Assembly (NCBI RefSeq): GCF_900010755.1
Contig: NZ_CZJT01000081.1
Coordinates: forward strand, 124,001-188,000
DNA: 64,000 nt
Reading direction: 5' to 3'
Source of the DNA: Paeniglutamicibacter antarcticus
GTDB taxonomy: Bacteria; Actinomycetota; Actinomycetes; Actinomycetales; Micrococcaceae
Below are positions 61,017 through 64,000 of this stretch, piece after piece (the first letter of the stretch is position 1; every line of letters begins with the position of its first letter). Below the pieces are notes generated by a model that worked only from the letters and a program-made list of their open reading frames with translations, was not told where the DNA came from and made no database searches. Both the position numbers and the translations under genes were made by a program.

Positions 61017-62643
61017 GTTCAAGGGCTCCAATAAATTGATTGTGTCGAGTGATTTCTGCTTCAACTGGCTGCACCACGGAGACCTCAACTACGTCGCCAA
61101 TGGCTGCCAAGAGGGCTTTTCTCGCTTTTCTGGCCCGTGCAGCACCGCCCACCCGGGCGGCAAATCCAGTCAAAACACCTAAAAGAACTCCCAAGATTAC
61201 ACCCAAAACAATCATGAGTGTCGGAACCGGGAACCCTTCAACCCGAGGGGCGGCCGGCAGGGAAAATTGCAAATACGCGGCCGCGGCCAGCACTCCCAGC
61301 CACAAGGCGCCGGCAAAAGCTGTTGCCAAGGACACCCACTGGATCACTGACACCAACGGCCACCACCAAGACCCCTTGGTCGCGCTGACATTCGTGTTGG
61401 CTATTGCTTGGTCTAGCTTGTCGGGAAGGTGTTCGGCTTCTTGACGGGCAGCGCGCCGGATTGAAGCCGTCCATGCTTCGGGCGCTCCGCTTCCGGCCGC
61501 ATCGGCAAAGTGGCGGATGGCCGAATCTGCCTGTGCCCGTTGCGCCAATCCGGGGGCGGGTAGTGAAGTGTGGTTGAGCTGGGGATTTACATCCTTGCTC
61601 TTGAGGCTAAGCCGCCGCAACGGATCCGGCCGGATCTTGGATAGCCACCGAGTCAACGGCCAACCTGTCTTCTTGTGAGCATCGAGCCTGTAAGACGCGC
61701 GGACGGCATCCACAACGATCTCTACTCCGCTCGCCTTGCCAAGCTGATTTACCAGTTCCTGCTGAGCGTCCACTGACGGTAGGCCAAGAGGTTTCGCATG
61801 CTGCCCTTGGGCCAACTGCCCCGCGACCGTGGCAACGTCCGCGGCCAGTCTGTCGGTTGCGGCGCTTCGTTCGGTGACAACCTTGGCTATTTCCTGGCGT
61901 AAAGGCTCAATGCCTTCTCCGGTGAGCGCGGATACGCCGAATAATTTTGGGCTCGTCAAACCGTCTTGTTCCAGGATCCCTCGCAGGGACCTCATGACAG
62001 GCTCCAGTTGCCCGCCACGCAGCTTATCTATTTGGTTCAGCACCACCAAGGTCACAGCTCCGTGGGCGGAGAGGGGCTTGATGAAGTCGTGGTGCACCGC
62101 AGCATCTGCGTATTTCTGGGGATCAAGTACCCAAATCAGAACGTCTACCTGTCCGGCAAGCCTGGCTGCGACCTCCCGGTTTTCCAGGGTGACGGAGTCA
62201 AAATCCGGCAAATCCAAGAGGATCAGGCCGTTTGCAATCTTTTCGGATCCAAAGATCCCTCTTTTTGGCATGCTCAGGGGTGAAGCCAGAATCCGCCTGT
62301 CCTGCACGGCAAGCCAGTCCAACAAGGGATTGACGCCTCGGGGGTTCCAGATTCCGGCAAGGGGTTGGCCGGTTGTCGGACGCGTTGCTGCCGTCCGCGC
62401 CAGGTTTTCTCCGACAACAGCGTTGAAAAGTGATGACTTTCCGCTTCCCGTGGCACCGAAGAACCCGACCACCGTGTGTTCGGATGACAGCGTGCGGCGT
62501 TCGGAGGCACGTTCAAGAACAGCCCACGCGGCAGCGTTTGCTTCGGCTGCAACCCGGTCCTCACCAAGTTCAGTTGCTTCCTTGAGCGCTTCCAAGCTGA
62601 GCTCGAGCGGGCTGAGTTCCGATTCGGATCGACGGCGGCTCAT
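61003..62643 (-). CDS. Membrane-associated dynamin-like GTPase
   Basis: The 546-residue protein has a GTPase domain with G1 as GFFGATGSGKSS near residues 59-70, G3 as LDLPDFDS near 144-151 and G4 as LNQIDK near 204. Residues about 225-420 are helical and charged. Two hydrophobic segments near 430-455 and 470-500 suggest a membrane hairpin, followed by a short tail. Such proteins occur in pairs in actinobacteria and resemble bacterial dynamin-like proteins; their task (membrane repair, division or stress response) is not settled. It overlaps the partner GTPase gene by four bases and thiL by 14. Confidence 0.85.
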   Translation of the reverse strand: MSRRRSESELSPLELSLEALKEATELGEDRVAAEANAAAWAVLERASERRTLSSEHTVVGFFGATGSGKSSLFNAVVGENLARTAATRPTTGQPLAGIWNPRGVNPLLDWLAVQDRRILASPLSMPKRGIFGSEKIANGLILLDLPDFDSVTLENREVAARLAGQVDVLIWVLDPQKYADAAVHHDFIKPLSAHGAVTLVVLNQIDKLRGGQLEPVMRSLRGILEQDGLTSPKLFGVSALTGEGIEPLRQEIAKVVTERSAATDRLAADVATVAGQLAQGQHAKPLGLPSVDAQQELVNQLGKASGVEIVVDAVRASYRLDAHKKTGWPLTRWLSKIRPDPLRRLSLKSKDVNPQLNHTSLPAPGLAQRAQADSAIRHFADAAGSGAPEAWTASIRRAARQEAEHLPDKLDQAIANTNVSATKGSWWWPLVSVIQWVSLATAFAGALWLGVLAAAAYLQFSLPAAPRVEGFPVPTLMIVLGVILGVLLGVLTGFAARVGGAARARKARKALLAAIGDVVEVSVVQPVEAEITRHNQFIGALERARR

Positions 62644-64000
62644 GCACCCTGCTCCCGGGCCAGTCGGCGAATGGCGGCCGAATGCTGGTTCATGCTCGCA
62701 ATCTCTTCATGGGTGGGGATTCCCTCCAAGAGTGCTGTAAACCTTGAGCGTTCGGCTTGCAGCAGCGTTTCACAGCGTTGTTCCAACCCATCCATCGCTT
62801 TCTTGGTCAGTCGGCGCACCGCATCTTCACCGAATATTGCTTCCAACAGTTTTTGCCCAACCACCGCTGAGCCTCCGGCGATCCCGACTTCCAAGCCAGT
62901 CAGCCCGGCTGTCGAAGCGAATACAACCACCATCAGGGCCACGGCCACCCCATTGATGCCGAATGAAACCATGCGTGCGGTCATGCGCTTATTTGCACCT
63001 TCCGAACGAATGATATCCATGAGGTCCAGCTGCCACGCACGTATTTGTTGGGCAACAGCGTCCGGGAATCCTGGGCTTACAGTTCCCAGGTCTTCGGCGG
63101 CGGTCAACGATTTTCCTGCGGGGTCGTCCTTCCACCGGTCTTCGGAGGTTTCACAGGCCTTTGCCGTCTGGTCAATGAGCACTGCGTGCAGGCCGCTCTC
63201 AATGGCCTTCTCCACACGGTCGACAGGTTGCGGTTTTCCGGTAAAGAACGCCCCGATCCTGTCTCTTAGTCGTCCAATCCCGGATTCGAGGGAGCGGAAA
63301 AACTCACCGGTCCCCACAAAGTCCTGCCATCTGGCAAGCACTTCGCCACGCAGGAGCGTTCCATCTTTCACGGTCTGGCGGATACCAACTCTGGCCTGAC
63401 CAAATGCTTCATCAATGTATGCCAAAAGCCGTTGGGCGCTTGCTGACTGCTCTTCCATGGCATGGGCAACTGCGTCGGTGCAGTTCGCCAACTGCTTGAG
63501 CACCCCGGCCAGGGTTTGCCGGGCAATTGCAGCGCGCGATTCGCTACTGGCAGCAATTTGTTCCAGCCATTCCTTGAGTTCTGTCATGGAACCGGTCGGC
63601 AACATATCCAGTTCATCGAGTTTGCATTCGTTGACAACAAAGAGTTTGGCGCTTCCCAAACCTTCTCGCTGAAGCATTTTCAGAAGATCGGTGGTGATTT
63701 CTTCCTCGACACCGGCAGGCACACGGTCCAACACCACGGATACCGTGATGTTGCGCTCCGCCGCTTCGGATAGCAGCTTCCACGGCACAGCATCCGCATA
63801 CCGGTTGGCAGTGGTCACGAAAATCCACAGGTCTGCCGCGGCCAACAGTTGCCCAGCCAGGCGCCGGTTGTCATCGGAAATTGAATCGATGTCGGGGGCG
63901 TCAAGGATCGCCAGGCCGCGGGGAACAGCGTCGTCCTGCAACAGGATGATCGAATCAATCAGTGCAGGGTCCGGATCCACTCCCACCAGGTCCGCCCGGA
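62640..64000 (-). CDS. Dynamin-like GTPase partner, N-terminus beyond window
   Basis: The frame is open to the right edge, so the N-terminus with the G1 P-loop is missing. The visible 453 residues hold a G3-like LDAPDIDSIS and, where G4 would be expected, SVVLDRVP, which lacks the N-K/Q-x-D pattern. A helical region follows, then one hydrophobic stretch (AVALMVVVFASTAGLTG) with a Gly-rich segment. It ends by overlapping the start of the next GTPase gene (ATGA). The pair probably acts together, as dynamin-like pairs do. The changed G4 may mean altered nucleotide binding. Confidence 0.82.
   Translation of the reverse strand, partial: RADLVGVDPDPALIDSIILLQDDAVPRGLAILDAPDIDSISDDNRRLAGQLLAAADLWIFVTTANRYADAVPWKLLSEAAERNITVSVVLDRVPAGVEEEITTDLLKMLQREGLGSAKLFVVNECKLDELDMLPTGSMTELKEWLEQIAASSESRAAIARQTLAGVLKQLANCTDAVAHAMEEQSASAQRLLAYIDEAFGQARVGIRQTVKDGTLLRGEVLARWQDFVGTGEFFRSLESGIGRLRDRIGAFFTGKPQPVDRVEKAIESGLHAVLIDQTAKACETSEDRWKDDPAGKSLTAAEDLGTVSPGFPDAVAQQIRAWQLDLMDIIRSEGANKRMTARMVSFGINGVAVALMVVVFASTAGLTGLEVGIAGGSAVVGQKLLEAIFGEDAVRRLTKKAMDGLEQRCETLLQAERSRFTALLEGIPTHEEIASMNQHSAAIRRLAREQGA

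Noticed and set aside
1-64000. tRNA, rRNA, CRISPR, transposon or prophage elements
   Set aside because: No cloverleaf-like CCA-end structures, rRNA segments, regularly spaced repeats, transposase motifs or phage genes were seen by eye; a dedicated search could still find a small RNA.

Overview
The window looks like part of a chromosome from a high-GC Gram-positive actinobacterium of the family Micrococcaceae (Arthrobacter, Paeniglutamicibacter or a close relative). This rests on gene order, on GTG/TTG starts and GTGA/ATGA overlaps, on a fused OleBC protein, on a cysteine-free ribosomal protein L32 and on a PII protein with the actinobacterial T-loop. No rRNA, tRNA, CRISPR array, insertion sequence or phage gene was seen.

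The backbone is the conserved actinobacterial housekeeping block, read mostly on the minus strand from right to left: paired dynamin-like GTPases and thiL (59997-64000); the IclR regulator opposite leuCD (57047-59948); murA, plsC, gpsA and ddl (52568-56836); a DUF3515 lipoprotein, an LCP ligase and a DAK2-domain protein (49835-52483); recG, rsmD and coaD (44471-49845), interrupted by an aminotransferase and a spermidine-synthase-like gene on the plus strand; then yceD, rpmF, rnc, mutM, smc, ftsY, amtB, glnB and ffh (980-27986).

Into this backbone are set accessory genes. The largest block (28087-44408) is a wall polymer region: galU, an LCP ligase, a TagGH-type ABC exporter, two family-2 glycosyltransferases, a CDP-alcohol phosphotransferase, TagD, a 1266-residue protein joining TPR repeats, a TagF-type domain and a glycosyltransferase, another glycosyltransferase, an OafA-type acyltransferase and a short glycerophosphotransferase-family protein. 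Related genes sit further on, between smc and ftsY (17968-20801) and between ftsY and amtB (13240-15087). Together with gpsA they make a plausible route: glycerol-3-phosphate, CDP-glycerol (TagD), glycerol-phosphate polymer, glycosylation with nucleotide sugars from GalU, export by TagGH and wall attachment by LCP proteins.

Between glnB and ffh lies a tight oleA-oleBC-oleD operon (6371-11000) for head-to-head condensation of fatty acyl chains to long-chain alkenes, followed toward ffh by an AI-2E-family membrane protein, a small membrane protein and a glucose-6-phosphate-dehydrogenase-like gene. A good match to a GlnR box lies upstream of amtB. The most unusual items are the trimodular TPR/TagF/glycosyltransferase protein, the CDP-alcohol phosphotransferase with His in place of the last motif Asp, a pair of HGES-type glycerophosphotransferase paralogues, and a probable ATT start codon for yceD.
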